A stretch of DNA of 64,000 bases, taken from positions 12,064,221 through 12,128,220 of the forward strand of contig OX387192.1 of assembly GCA_947561395.2 (NCBI GenBank). The letters are read 5' to 3'. The DNA is from Buxus sempervirens. Lineage: Eukaryota > Streptophyta > Magnoliopsida > Buxales > Buxaceae. The position numbers and the translations under genes are program-made. Positions 43,240 to 54,441 of this stretch are shown here, piece after piece. How positions within the stretch are numbered: the first letter of the stretch is position 1; every line of letters starts with the position of its first letter. Below the pieces are notes generated by a model, which saw only the letters and a list, made by a program, of their open reading frames with translations, did not search any database and was not told the DNA's origin.

Positions 43240-43966
43240 AAGCAGAGAAGATTTCATGTAACTGATGAATGAGAAGCACGATGTCTTTCTTCAAGCAAGA
43301 TATCTTCGAACGAGCTTCGCAGATTGACCCAATTTGAGTAAACGCCGAATTCTTTCACAACATCTCAAGAACCAGACCCCAGAAAATGCAGATTTCAGTA
43401 GCAAGAATTCAAGTCAATCAAGATTTTCAGCTATCAAGAATCTCCACAAACCATTAAATCCAAACAACGATTCAAATTGGGAAAAAAGAAAGAAAGAAAG
43501 ATTATCACCGGTCGCAAGATTGAAAAGATCCTGCGATAAAGATTCTCTGAAAACTATTAAACAATTAAACCAAAACAACGATACAAAGATTGAAAAGAGG
43601 GAGAGGTAAATTGGTTGCTTGAAGGCTTGCCTTGCAAATGGCGCTTCTGTTCTCTCAGTCTCAGAAGAAACACCAAATAAGAAAAACCCAAGCGCTGTTG
43701 ACGCAGAGAAAAGAAACTCATCTGGCAGCTAGCGTGACATGTATACATAATTTTTGAGTAGTGGATGACAGCTGTCAGTTAAGAGCTGGTGGTTAAGACT
43801 TTTGGGTCACCCTGTCAAGAGTCAAGACCCCTCTAGTCTACTATACAGTGTATGAGAGTTTTTTTTTTTGGTTGAAAACAGTGTATGAGAGTTTATCAGG
43901 GGCACTTTTGTGTCAATTTAAATAAAAAATGGAAAAGGGTACTGACATTAGGGGCCAAAAAAGTCA
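43240..43966. other. Right flank of the 21-kb element, no gene assigned
   Basis: On the minus strand it reads like a transcribed leader (pyrimidine-rich, GTTTTCAG, GATTCTTGATAG). No frame with recognisable protein features was found. The plus-strand 91-codon frame at 43334 is basic and low in complexity and is probably chance. It could be a host promoter and 5' UTR split by the insertion. Confidence 0.35.
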
Positions 43967-43974
43967 TCCCCACC

Positions 43975-44472
43975 TAGGGCTGGCAACGGGTCAAATACGG
44001 TATGGATTTGCCATTATCCGAATCCGAACCGAAAATAAAAATCCGATATCCGAATTCTATCCAAAATCCGACGGATCTTTTATATGTGAATCTAAATTTG
44101 AAACCGAATTTATATACTATATCCGAATTCGAAATTCGACCAAATAAATAACTGAATTCGATCCGAATTAGATCCGATTTGAACTTAAAACTCAAAAATC
44201 AAGTTTAACTATTAAAGCAAATTTTAATTATCAAAACTAATGAGCCATATAAATATTAAAGCAAGACATGAGTAAGACTAGTTCAGCCATGGTTTGTACA
44301 GAGTTTACCAATAGTTTAATGAAAAGTATATGTTGATTTCGGTTCGGATCCTATTCGGATCGAATATGGATAGATTCGAATTCGGATCCAAAATCCGATA
44401 TCCGTATTCGAACCGTGGATCTATATCTTATATCCGAATTTGGGATTTTCGGATCGGATTCGGGTCGGATTC

Positions 44473-44511
<39 letters not shown>

Positions 44512-44528
44512 CCCCATTACCAGCCCTA
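43975..44528. mobile_element. hAT-like MITE, 554 bp, with (AT)n core
   Basis: Ends TAGGGCTGGCAACGGG and the complement of CCCATTACCAGCCCTA form a 16-bp inverted repeat with two differences. TCCCCACC (43967-43974) and TCCCCGCC (44529-44536) are an 8-bp target duplication with one change. The interior is full of ATCCGAATTCG and GGATCGAAT-like repeats and an (AT)n run at about 44475-44508. Confidence 0.85.
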
Positions 44529-44569
44529 TCCCCGCCTTGTCAAGACCCCTCATAATTAAATTAAAAAAA

Positions 44570-44800
44570 AAAGAACTCGGCGTGTCGACAAAATATTTGA
44601 CTTTTTCTCGTGCGTGTGCTTTTTGCCTGCGCGTGAGAACAAAATTTAAAAAACACAAAAGGTTTGGCATGCCAACGAAACAGTCGAATTTTTTGTGGGC
44701 GAATTGAATGAGCGGCACTTGGTTAGCGAAACGTGTCACTAGCTATGCCCGCAGCAACTTTTCGGTGGCACGTCGCGGTGTGCCGCTGAAATTGAAAACC
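44570..44800. repeat. Degenerate MITE-related sequence with GCGTGCC/GGCACG motifs
   Basis: GGCGTGTCGACAAA, GGCATGCCAACGAAA, GAGCGGCACTTGG and GGTGGCACGTCGCGGTGTGCC echo the interior of the MITEs at 1839 and 18324. Ends and target duplication are not visible, so membership is tentative. Confidence 0.4.
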
Positions 44801-44830
44801 ATGATTCTACATGCATCCCTCCACATAGGC

Positions 44831-45695
44831 TGTAACGACCCAGAACTAAGTCTGCCCCTCCAAGGCCCAACCTGTCCCAGACCGTGGCAAGTGGGCCAAT
44901 TACTTGATAAAATGCGGAGAATTTTAAAACTTTTTCCTAACGAGTGCAAGTGTTAAGACAATTTATGCTGTGCATATCAAAAGTGTGTTCTATATATATA
45001 TGAGATGTAATAAGACACATGAGCTTAGTTACCAAATGACGGGTGACTATATCACTCCTCTCAAATATTTAGGACAGGAATAAAACCCAAGACCTACAGA
45101 ATTCCTCTCAATACCCAAAGGCTTTATCTTTGCCTCTATCCCCAGTCTGGTGCTTCACACCGGACTTCGATGGATCTGAAAAATAAGATGAGAAGCAACT
45201 GTGAGACGAATGTCTCAGTAAGAAACATATGCATGATTCGATAAAACGCAGTTTATGCAAATATCTGTCGATAAAACCATGGCATGCGGGTAGTTCTTAA
45301 TAATACAAAATCCACGACATCTTAGTGTCATACAATTTGTGCATACATGTGCCTTGATGTACAGATAATCCATTTAATAGCAATCATGTAATCAATATTA
45401 TCCCTTATTATCTAGGATGTTTACATATATACCCATGGCCACATCTAACTCTATAGGTTTCCCATATAGGTTAGGCATCCAACCCAATTCCCCTTGGTAT
45501 TGGGCATCCTAACGCCGATTCCCCTAGCGTAGGGCATCCAGATGAAGCTTGGGCATCAGCCACCGATTCCCCTTGGTGCTGGAATTCAATACAATCATCG
45601 GCCTCAAGCCGGAATCAATAAAACCTCGGCCTCTAGCCGGAATCAATAGAATCAACATATAGTGAGACAATAGTATCAATAACAACAGGCCATGG

Positions 45696-45727
<32 letters not shown>

Positions 45728-46640
45728 AACATTCCCATTTAAGTCTATGGATCCATAACTTAAGGGTTCATTATGCTGATGTGTTCATTATCCAATTCAC
45801 AACAAGTGTAACAATAAAGAACACAAATATAACATTAAAGTATCCAAGCTTGAGTGAAGGATGCTAGTTCTCTATCTCCAAGTTAAGAGGAATAAGGGTC
45901 CACTACCCCAACTGAGATGAACTGCTCACAACACAACAAGACTTACTAGTTAGTTATTCATATCAATACCTAATGCCACTAGTAGGGAAAATGCTCAAGG
46001 GTAGCCCATGGCCTTACCCGAGTCAATCTTGGGCCACTGCCCTCTGCTTAATACACCTCAATGTCATTGGGGCCACTGCCCTCCTTTCAATTTCAATAAC
46101 CATGGGCCACTGCCCTCTTTGGTTTCATGGTGGTACAAGCCACGGCCCAAGCCCTTATTGTGGTGCAAATGTAATACGGGCCACTTCCCTTCACTCTATG
46201 TGTAAGATACCAGGCCGAAGCCCATTTGGTCATGAGTGGTGTACTCACAGTGATGGTCATATGTAAAGGTTTGGTTTTCTAGCAATTCTACGTTTCATGA
46301 CCCTTTTGACAATCTATGCCTCACTCCTAGCATGTGTAGAAATCTGCTACCCACAAAACCCCTCAACGAAATCCCTCCCATTTGCCCTAGGACTCATTTT
46401 CACAACTCAACCCTAACATTCATCTAAACATGCAATCTTGGCTGAAATTTGAAAACAAGGGAGGGGTGCTGTTGCTTACCTCTTGCAAACACTTAAGCAA
46501 GCCTTTTTTTTGCTTCCAAATCAACCCACGAACAGCACCCTTGGTTGCTCTTTAGTTGGTGCTCCACAAATCTTCTCCTACACATCAAGCTCATTGGTTA
46601 GGGTGTGCTAGGGATATTAGAGCGGGGTTTCACATAGGCT
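44831..46640 (-). mobile_element. Long LTR, minus orientation, far end uncertain
   Basis: TGTAACGACC at 44831 is the complement of a GGTCGTTACA LTR end. The conserved pieces of this LTR family follow in reverse order: CTGAGACATTCGTCTCAC (about 45205-45222, minus), TATGGATCCATAG (about 45743-45755), and a leader with CTTGCAAG|GTAAGCAAC near 46480-46500 (minus). Private short repeats lie at 45470-45640 (GGCATCC...GATTCCCCT) and 46020-46200 (GGGCCACTGCCCTC). A (TA)n run is at about 45701-45727. I could not place the other end; 46640 is a guess. Confidence 0.55.
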
Positions 46641-47099
46641 TTCTTAATTATTTGGATGGCTGGTGTGAATAGGAATTCAATAAATTCGGGAGGTGATGAA
46701 GATTCGAAAAAATATGTGGACTCACATGAAGAAAGTTCATTCAATTAAGAGATATTGTTGAGAAAAGGAAATTTGAAGTTAACTACCTCAATTTCTAATA
46801 AAATGTCTGGTTGAAAGACACCGAAGAAGATAAATTCGATATAACGACACAAAACAAGGTATGTAAGATGTTGAGTTATTTTTATTGCATTAAGTTAAGT
46901 AGCATTTGTCATCCGACTAGATTTTATGTTTTAGGAGTTTTATAGTAGAAAGAAAACTAAAAATTTTAGCGCAAAAATGATTAGTTAAATAACAAAGAAA
47001 TTCTTTACATGATTGATGTACAGTAATTTTGCGAAGAGAGGAGGAAGAATATGTAAAGTGAGAAGAAAGAATGTGTAGTAACTTTAATAGCTTATGTTA

Positions 47100-47600
47100 C
47101 AAAAAGTTGCACCATAATACTATCAATTTTACACCATTATAAGTGTTTAGAACGATCACTAATAGTATTTGGAAAACCTCAGCAATATTTGGAGGTGAAC
47201 CTGTATAATTTGGAAAAAGGTGCAACGTGATAACTCCCTGAGTCCACCAATAACATTATTTTTTTAAAAAGAATACACAATTAGAACTTTTTGTGTCCCA
47301 ACACTATTGGGAACGAACATGTACACTTTCGAAAACGATACACCATTAAAAAGCTTTTGGGTGCACCTTTAATAGCATTTAGGTGCATAATTTTTATGAT
47401 CAAAATGTATACTTTGGAGAAGACTACACCATTAAAGCCTTTTAGGTCAACTATTAACAATATAATTTTGTAAAATGAAGCTTCTTTCGAGTTGAAACAA
47501 CAAGTATGGAAAATGATACATAATTATAATTTTTCCTAGTTTACCACTTAGAATATACATTGAAGATACACAATTAGAACTCTATGTGTCCACTGCTAAC
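47100..47600. repeat. Degenerate tandem repeat, about 90-110 bp
   Basis: GATACACNATTA, CTTTTGTGTCCAC and ACTATTNNNNGTAT recur four to five times with heavy divergence. There are no genes between 46640 and 47834; the remainder is unassigned AT-rich DNA. Confidence 0.5.
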
Positions 47601-47858
47601 AGTATGAGTCTAGCATAGTCAATTGCTATAGACACAACAATAATTGGAACTGAAACTTTTTTTCCTTTTTATAGGAAATAAAATTATTAATATCTCTTAA
47701 ATTGTCTTTCGCAGGTATCAACTAGGAGAAGATTATCAAGAAAAGGAGAAGATTTAATCTAGGTATATGAGAAACTAATGTTTTGAAAGTGGAGACATAG
47801 ATCTAAAAGTTCACCCAAAATTCCTTCTAACTTTTGTAAGCACCTCATTTTTGCACCC

Positions 47859-50007
47859 TGTCAGCACCCAATTTTTGCACCATAAAATTGCCCAAGAACT
47901 ATATCTTAAACCAGCATATATGTGGGCACGTAAATCGAGGTTTTTATAGTTGATCTATCTTTTTTAAATAACAAGTTCATAATAAAGAGAATTCCGAGCC
48001 GATTCCAATGCACCAAGCCGTGCTCAAATCGGATCTCAAACGACTAAGTTATGGATAAAAGAAGTAAAGGGTAGTTTGGGAATTTCTGATGAAACCAGAA
48101 TTGAGTGCCACATGGCAGCCACATGTACGCCATGGTGATTGCTATGTAACCAATGACAAATAAAAAATTTTGGGGTTCTTTTAGTAAATAAGTAAGTTTC
48201 CTAATGGAGTTTGTTATGCAAATAGATAAAAAATTTAATAACAAAGTTAATAAAAGTTTTGAGATTGAAAGAAAATAAAAAAAATATAAACAAAGAGAAA
48301 TGAGTTGGGCGAATTGGTCCAACTCATGCTCTCTTGAGATATTAAGTCTAAGCTTAAAAAAAATATAAGTCTAGAAAATATGGGACAAAATAGACTTTGA
48401 CTAAACCTAAATAAATGATGGTGTTTAAAGAGAAGAAGAAGAAGAGTTAGGGGTTTAGGTGTTTAAAAGAGGAAGAGGAGGAGTTAGGAGTTTAGGTGTT
48501 TAAGAGAGGAAGAGGAGAAGTTAAGGAAATGAGAGGTTTAGAAGAGGAAGAGGAAATGTTAGGGGTTAAGAAGTTGAAGGGGTGAAAATTCTCTATAAAA
48601 AGGCTTGAAGTTGGGAGCAAAAGGAGAGAAGATCAAAAGAAGAAAGTTCTTAAGAAAAAGCAAAGAGGGAAGTGAGAAAAGGAGGTAGAAGGAAGTTGTG
48701 CAAGAGAAAGGAGGGAACATCTGGAGTTGAGCACATCAGTTTCCGGGAAATCGACTCCATACCAGGTTTTTTCATTATTTTGTTTATTGATTCTTTAATC
48801 AAATATTTTTTTTATGTTGTTAGATTGTCAAATGAAAATAATACAAAGCATGCACTATTATGGCCGAATCTGAATTTTTCAGTGTTGTTAAATTGACAAA
48901 TGAAAGTATACAAAGCATGTCTCTTATCTGGCCGAATCTGTTGAATGAATGGATATGTGGGTTGAATTTTGAGAATTTGATAAACTAGGGTGCTTAATTT
49001 GTTATTCTGAAAAGTTAAAGGATTTAAAAAGAGCTTATTTTATTTCATGTTTTAGTCCTTCTTTAAAACCTTTTTAATAACTCTAGCTTTCATTTGTTAT
49101 TTCTTTTATTTCTTTCATGTTATTTCTTTAACTTTTTTTTCTTAATTTCCTTTTGGATAATATGCATAACTAACATGCTTAATTTTTCTTAATTTCTCAA
49201 TTATTTTTAGATAATATGCTTAATTAACATACTTAATTATAATAATAAAATTTTTTATTCTTTTCTTAATTTTTTAGATAATATGCCTAACATATTTATT
49301 TTTTTTCTTAATTATTTTTTAGATCATATGCTTAAACATTTGTCACTTTTATAACACTTTTATAACACCTCTCCTTGCCTCCAAATCCTTGGAAATAAGA
49401 GTAAAAAAAATATATGGAAAATAAAGTGTAATTTTCAATGACCAAATATGATTGAGTTTTTTTAACCCATGCTTTGTGTAAATAAATTATCATAGGAAAA
49501 AACATAAGAAAACAATAAAAAAATAAAAGATTAAATGATGTGGCTAGGTTAAATAAAAAATAATAATAAAAATAAATAAATAAATAATTTTTTTTAAATA
49601 ACCAAGTACATTGCCCCATGTTGAAATATTTGATTTAAATTTCTTTATTTTGGATTTTTTATATATGTATTATATTTTGTATAGGATGTAGCATAGCAAT
49701 CTCCATTCCTCCAATGTTTGTACACATGTGATCATAAAAATAAAAAATATATAAAAGATAAAAGATAAAAAAAATTAAATAATAGTAAATCAACCCAAAT
49801 ATTATCCAACTAATTTAAGGGAATCCACTTCGGTGGGGCAACCCAGGGTGTTCAAGGACTTCCCTGGGTTGTAATCGGGTCACTTATTCGGAATCACTAG
49901 TGCAGATCGAAAATCAACAAGGTGTCTACTTGCACCATTTTAGGTAGTGGCGACTCCATAAAAGATTGTAATTCATGCTTTTTCCGAACGCCCGAGGTGC
50001 GCAAACA
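47859..50007 (+). mobile_element. Solo LTR of Tat-like type, nested in LTR C copy 1
   Basis: It runs from TGTCAGCACC to GGTGCGCAAACA. TATAAAAA at 48594 and a leader with a GTTTCCGGGAAATCG segment mark a promoter. TGGCGACTCC near 49946 is the Tat-type motif found close to the 3' end of such LTRs. CACCC abuts the left edge (47854-47858) and overlaps the right edge (50006-50010), so the exact end or the target duplication is off by two bases. The 48190-49790 stretch is very AT-rich. Confidence 0.65.
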
Positions 50008-50332
50008 CCCCTCTAAAAGCCAGAAGTGAAAAACCCTAAAAGACAGGTCAAACCATAAAGGGGAGGAGTTGAATTTCACCTAAACTTGAATTGACTGCCA
50101 TACCCTATTCCAATGAATAGGAAATCCTGATATGGTTCCAACGCAACTGATTTTGCATAAATTGGAGTCCAGATAAAGAAAATATGAGCAACACAACAGA
50201 AGGGCAGTGAAATGCAGAAAGTCTAAACATGTGGCAAAATGTGCCAAGTGGCAAACTAAAGCACTAAAAGACAAAATATCAAATCAAGTCAAATTAGGGA
50301 TCAAATCAAATCAGATCTCGAAGATCTGATGT

Positions 50333-50731
50333 AACCGCATAGTATATATGGGTTGTGCCAAAACTGTATATACTATACGGTTGCAGGTGATTCTCTGATG
50401 ATTGCAGATCTGTCAGGAGATCTGGCGAAACCGTATACTATATATGGTTATACCTCGACTGTATACTATATACGGTTCCAAGATACGCAAATCTTGTCAG
50501 AAATCTGTCAGAAAATCAAATCAGATCAAATAAATCATAGTTGCAATACAGTTGCATAAGAAATGAGCTAAATAGATCACAACCCCATTGCCAATATGGT
50601 TTTGAATGATTTGATTGAAATCTTATCCTCTGCGCGAATCTAACACGTGGACGAATCTGATCATTGCTGGGTTAACAGCTTTAAGCGCATATTATATACG
50701 GTTTCGCCATAATTATATGTAATATATGGTT
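50333..50731. promoter_or_regulatory. Three pairs of AACCGTATA-N3-TATACGGTT palindromes upstream of a TATA box
   Basis: Units start at 50333 and 50362, 50429 and 50457, and 50683 and 50711. Within a pair they are 28 bp apart (29 in the first because of one extra G). Each unit is about 21 bp. The last pair ends ten bases before TTCTATAAAAAGG at about 50741. The layout parallels the TATCCGG arrays of the 21-kb element but the sequence is different. Confidence 0.85.
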
Positions 50732-52002
50732 TTGGCCTTTTTCTATAAAAAGGGCTTTGAACCACTGTGCAAGGGGTTGGTGAAATTCTCTTTGCATTAT
50801 AAACCTTCTTGCACCTAGAGAACATCCAAAAACCCTTCCTAAGCCTCCATAACCTACCTTAATCCCATTCTTGTCTTAAGAAAGGGCCTTCTAGCCTTAT
50901 TCCTAAGCCATCCCTACATCATCCAAGAGTTGAAACCTGATTCAAGGAAGAGGAGGAGAGACTCACTACTAAAAAGGGACTTCAAGGAACTCAAACCGCC
51001 TCAATAGTCTCCCATTTAACAAGGTAAGTGATCTAGATTCTCATGTATATGATTTCCACCTTAATATGAGTTCTTGAGTCTTGTTGAGCATCCCTCCTTT
51101 CTCTCTTTCATTCTTTTTCTTTCCATATCTATTCCATCTATTCTTTTAATAGTTTGAGTCATGGAGGAAGCAAGCTAGGGCCATGCCTTAGAGAAGGCAT
51201 AGTCATATACACAAAAGAGGGAGAATAAGTATTTATTTTGTCACATACTCACGATGGTTAATATTCAAGTATGTTTGTCATCATAAATAGAAGATTTTGA
51301 AGGTAAAATGGTGAAGCCATAAAGAAGTGTGGTCTAAGGATGGGTTTTTATGTACAAGCTCCCTCTCTTCCCTTATCCGGATTCAAATGTAACCCCTTAA
51401 ACCCCGTTATCCCTTCTTTAATTATTCGCTTTTTTCTTTTATTGGTTCGGTTACCATGAAATGATTTATTGAATCTGAAAGCACGTGTACACTTGGAATG
51501 CACACACATTCATACTAGGAGCATGATTTTGATTGATCTCAAGGCATGAACACTTGCTGTCTCACACACTGATTCACATTTTTCTTTACGAAATATGGAT
51601 TAAGCATGTGTTCCCTTGCTGTTTGCCGGCTTTGCATGCACCCCAATTTGGCCGAGACCCCAAGCATGGCCTCTCGAGCCCTTGAGTTGGTCCCTTTCTA
51701 CGAGGGACCATTTCACTTGCTTAAAACAAAGGTGGGGAACCTCCTCCCCACTCTAATATTTTGAGTTATCACTCAAATGTTGTGAGGGAAGACCCGAGCC
51801 TTCTCTCCTCTCTCTTGGATTTGAAACACTTAGAAAATAGGCTTGCATGTTCTAAAACCAACCTTGGAAAGCCACTGTGGGTTAACAGAGTGGCCCATAG
51901 TTCATTCAGACTCACATGGGAAGGGGGACCCCATAAATCCCTATGAAAAACTAAAACCCTTAGTTTTCAATGAGAACTGTAAACTCAATTCGGTTCTGTT
52001 AC

Positions 52003-52051
52003 AACCGTATAACACATACGGTTATGGCAAAACCGTATTATTATACAGTCG
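52003..52051. promoter_or_regulatory. Isolated pair of AACCGTATA palindromes
   Basis: Units start at 52003 and 52031, again 28 bp apart. The second is worn at its right half. No TATA box is close. Confidence 0.7.
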
Positions 52052-53184
52052 CGTACAGAAACTTGCAGATTTTGGATTTTATTGCTTAAACAAGGTTAAA
52101 ATCAATTTTAAATAAATACCATTAAGTCAAAAAGGTCTTTGGTCATCCTGAGACCTTCTTGGGACTTGGGCTTGTCTCTAAGCCCAAAAATGTACTCATG
52201 CGGGCCTTCCAATAGGGCCCACACCCTCTTTGCTAACGCAAATCTATCCCAAAAGTGGATTTAGACTATTTCGACCATCTGTGAATCATTCCCAAGCCCA
52301 CAAATCCCTTAAAAACTTAAAGAAATCAACCTTAACCCCTTTTTCACTTAAAATCGCTCCTAAATCTAATAAACCTTAAACCAAAAGAGTGGTTGCCCAT
52401 GCAGCAAACTCAAATGGGACTTAGACCTTCGTTAGGCCTATCTTGGCTTCCTGTGGGCTTTCCAATGGGGCCGATACACCTGACAGAGATCATTAAATGA
52501 TTAAAAAGATAAAAATCAAATAAAAAGGACCTACACCATTTAGATGGTCCCACACTTAATAAAACTAAGAATGCTGGAGTAGGACTTGGAGAGCTAATTG
52601 AGTTGACTCGATCAAGTATTAACCAGGATGACCCATGAGACCCATTGTAAGCACCTCATTTTTGCACCTCTTTGAAAGCTAGGAATGAAAACCTTAAAAG
52701 ACAGGTCAAACCCTAAGGAGCAGAAATTGACTTTCTGATCAAGCTTGAATTAATAGCTATACAATGTCCCAATGGATAGGAAATCCTGACACGGTTCCAA
52801 CGCAACTAAGTTTACCAGAATCGGAGTTCAGATGAAGAAGATATGAGCAAAACAACCTTAAGGGCAAAATAGTAAATAAATGTAAAAATTCTATCCACAT
52901 GGCGAATGTGCAAGCCACATTTGCCAAGTGGAAAATTAAAGGGCTAAAGGACAAAATAGGAGTAAAACAAAACATAAAAGAAAATATCTAGATTAAAATA
53001 ATATTATTTCCTAAAACATCTTAATTATTTAAATAATAAAATCAAATGTTGATTCTCTCATTTATGAGAAATCATCTCACATCAAAGCAGACAGCTAGGC
53101 GAGATAAAAAATATCATAATTTTATAGCCTATACGGTTAAAAAAATCTCCTCTAATAATGGTAGATCTGTCAGCGAATCTGATT

Positions 53185-53490
53185 AACCGTATACTATATA
53201 CGGTCATGCTTTGACCGTATACCATATACGGTCAAAAGATTTGAAAATCTTGTCAGAAATCTGTTAGAGAATCAAATCAAATCAAGGGAAATCAAATAAA
53301 CTGTACTAAGCAATACGATTTGAAAAAAATGAACGGAAAATGAGAAAACCACACTTCCAATATGGTTTTGGAAGATTTGATTGAAATCTTATCCTATGTG
53401 CGAATCTGCCACGTGGACAAATGTGATCATTGCAGACAAGACTGGCAAAACCATATAGAGTATACAGTTTTGTCTAAACCGTATACTATA
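53185..53490. promoter_or_regulatory. Two pairs of AACCGTATA palindromes in copy 2
   Basis: Pairs start at 53185/53213 and 53449/53477, both 28 bp apart. The last unit is cut in its centre by the nested LTR: its right half (CTATATATGGTT) resumes at 56804, 15 bp before the TATA box. Confidence 0.85.
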
Positions 53491-54348
53491 CATAAAATCC
53501 TAAATTTTTGAATATAATAATAATATAATAAAATAAATCTAAATATTAGAAAATAAATTAAATAAGCCTAAACATACTAAGAAGTAAAGATTTAATCTAG
53601 GTATTGGGGGATTAACATTATAATCCAAAGATATATTAGTAATTAGATAAATAATATTAATTTTGTGTAATTAGAAATTTAAATAGTAGCTTTAATAAAT
53701 TAAAAGATTAAATATAGATTGACTTCAAGAAGAGTTAAATGATAATTTATAGAAATAGAAAAGTGAAGAATTGATTTAGATGAAATGGGAGAGTAAATCT
53801 AATATGGATGTTTGGAGAAGATAGGTATTAATCCAAGTGTATGTTATGGCTAAGAATAATATGAGCATTTTGGAAGAGATCCAATGGCTAAATGTAAGTT
53901 AGGTAAAGAAAGGGTATTTTAGTCATTTCTCAATTAGCCAAATTAATAAATTGAGTAATTAAATAATTATTAGACTTGAAAATTTGATTAGATATAACTT
54001 GGGTTTAATTGGAATTTAAATATCATGATTTATGACTTAGAAGAAGGAAAAAGGGCTTATTGGTAATTATAATTAATTGGGGGCCTTAATTTGGGGAATA
54101 TGGGAGATAATAAGGTGTTTAGGTAATATTTAAAAATAGGCATTAAAATATGCACAAAAATTCATTAAATTAGGAGATTCTATTCTAGGGAAATTTAAAA
54201 GACAAGGAGAGTTAGGATAAGGTAGGCAAGAGGGATTACTTAGGAAGTTTCCTAAAGGAAGGGATTAGGAGGAATTTAGGGTTTCTTTGTTGGATCAAAT
54301 GTATGAAGAAAAGAGGAGAAAAATGAGTCAATGGCTAGAGGAAATAAA

Positions 54349-54441
<93 letters not shown>

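Larger units (their letters stand above)
47835..52645 (+). mobile_element. LTR family C, copy 1 (split by the LTR at 47859-50007)
   Basis: TGTAAGCACCTCATTTTTGC starts at 47835 and again at 52646 (copy 2). After the insert the sequence resumes at 50008 and aligns with copy 2 (AAAACCCTAAAAGACAGGTC, GGAAATCCTGAYAYGGTTCC). U3 carries paired AACCGTATA palindromes and a TATA box at about 50743-50750. It then has a leader ending in a donor-like AACAAG|GTAAGTG at about 51026. Nothing codes. The 51.1-52.6 kb part is unassigned internal or LTR sequence with one further palindrome pair. Confidence 0.7.

Noticed and set aside
44428..44739. 103-codon minus-strand frame across the MITE with IYIYIY repeat
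   Set aside because: It reads through an (AT)n microsatellite and a MITE end.
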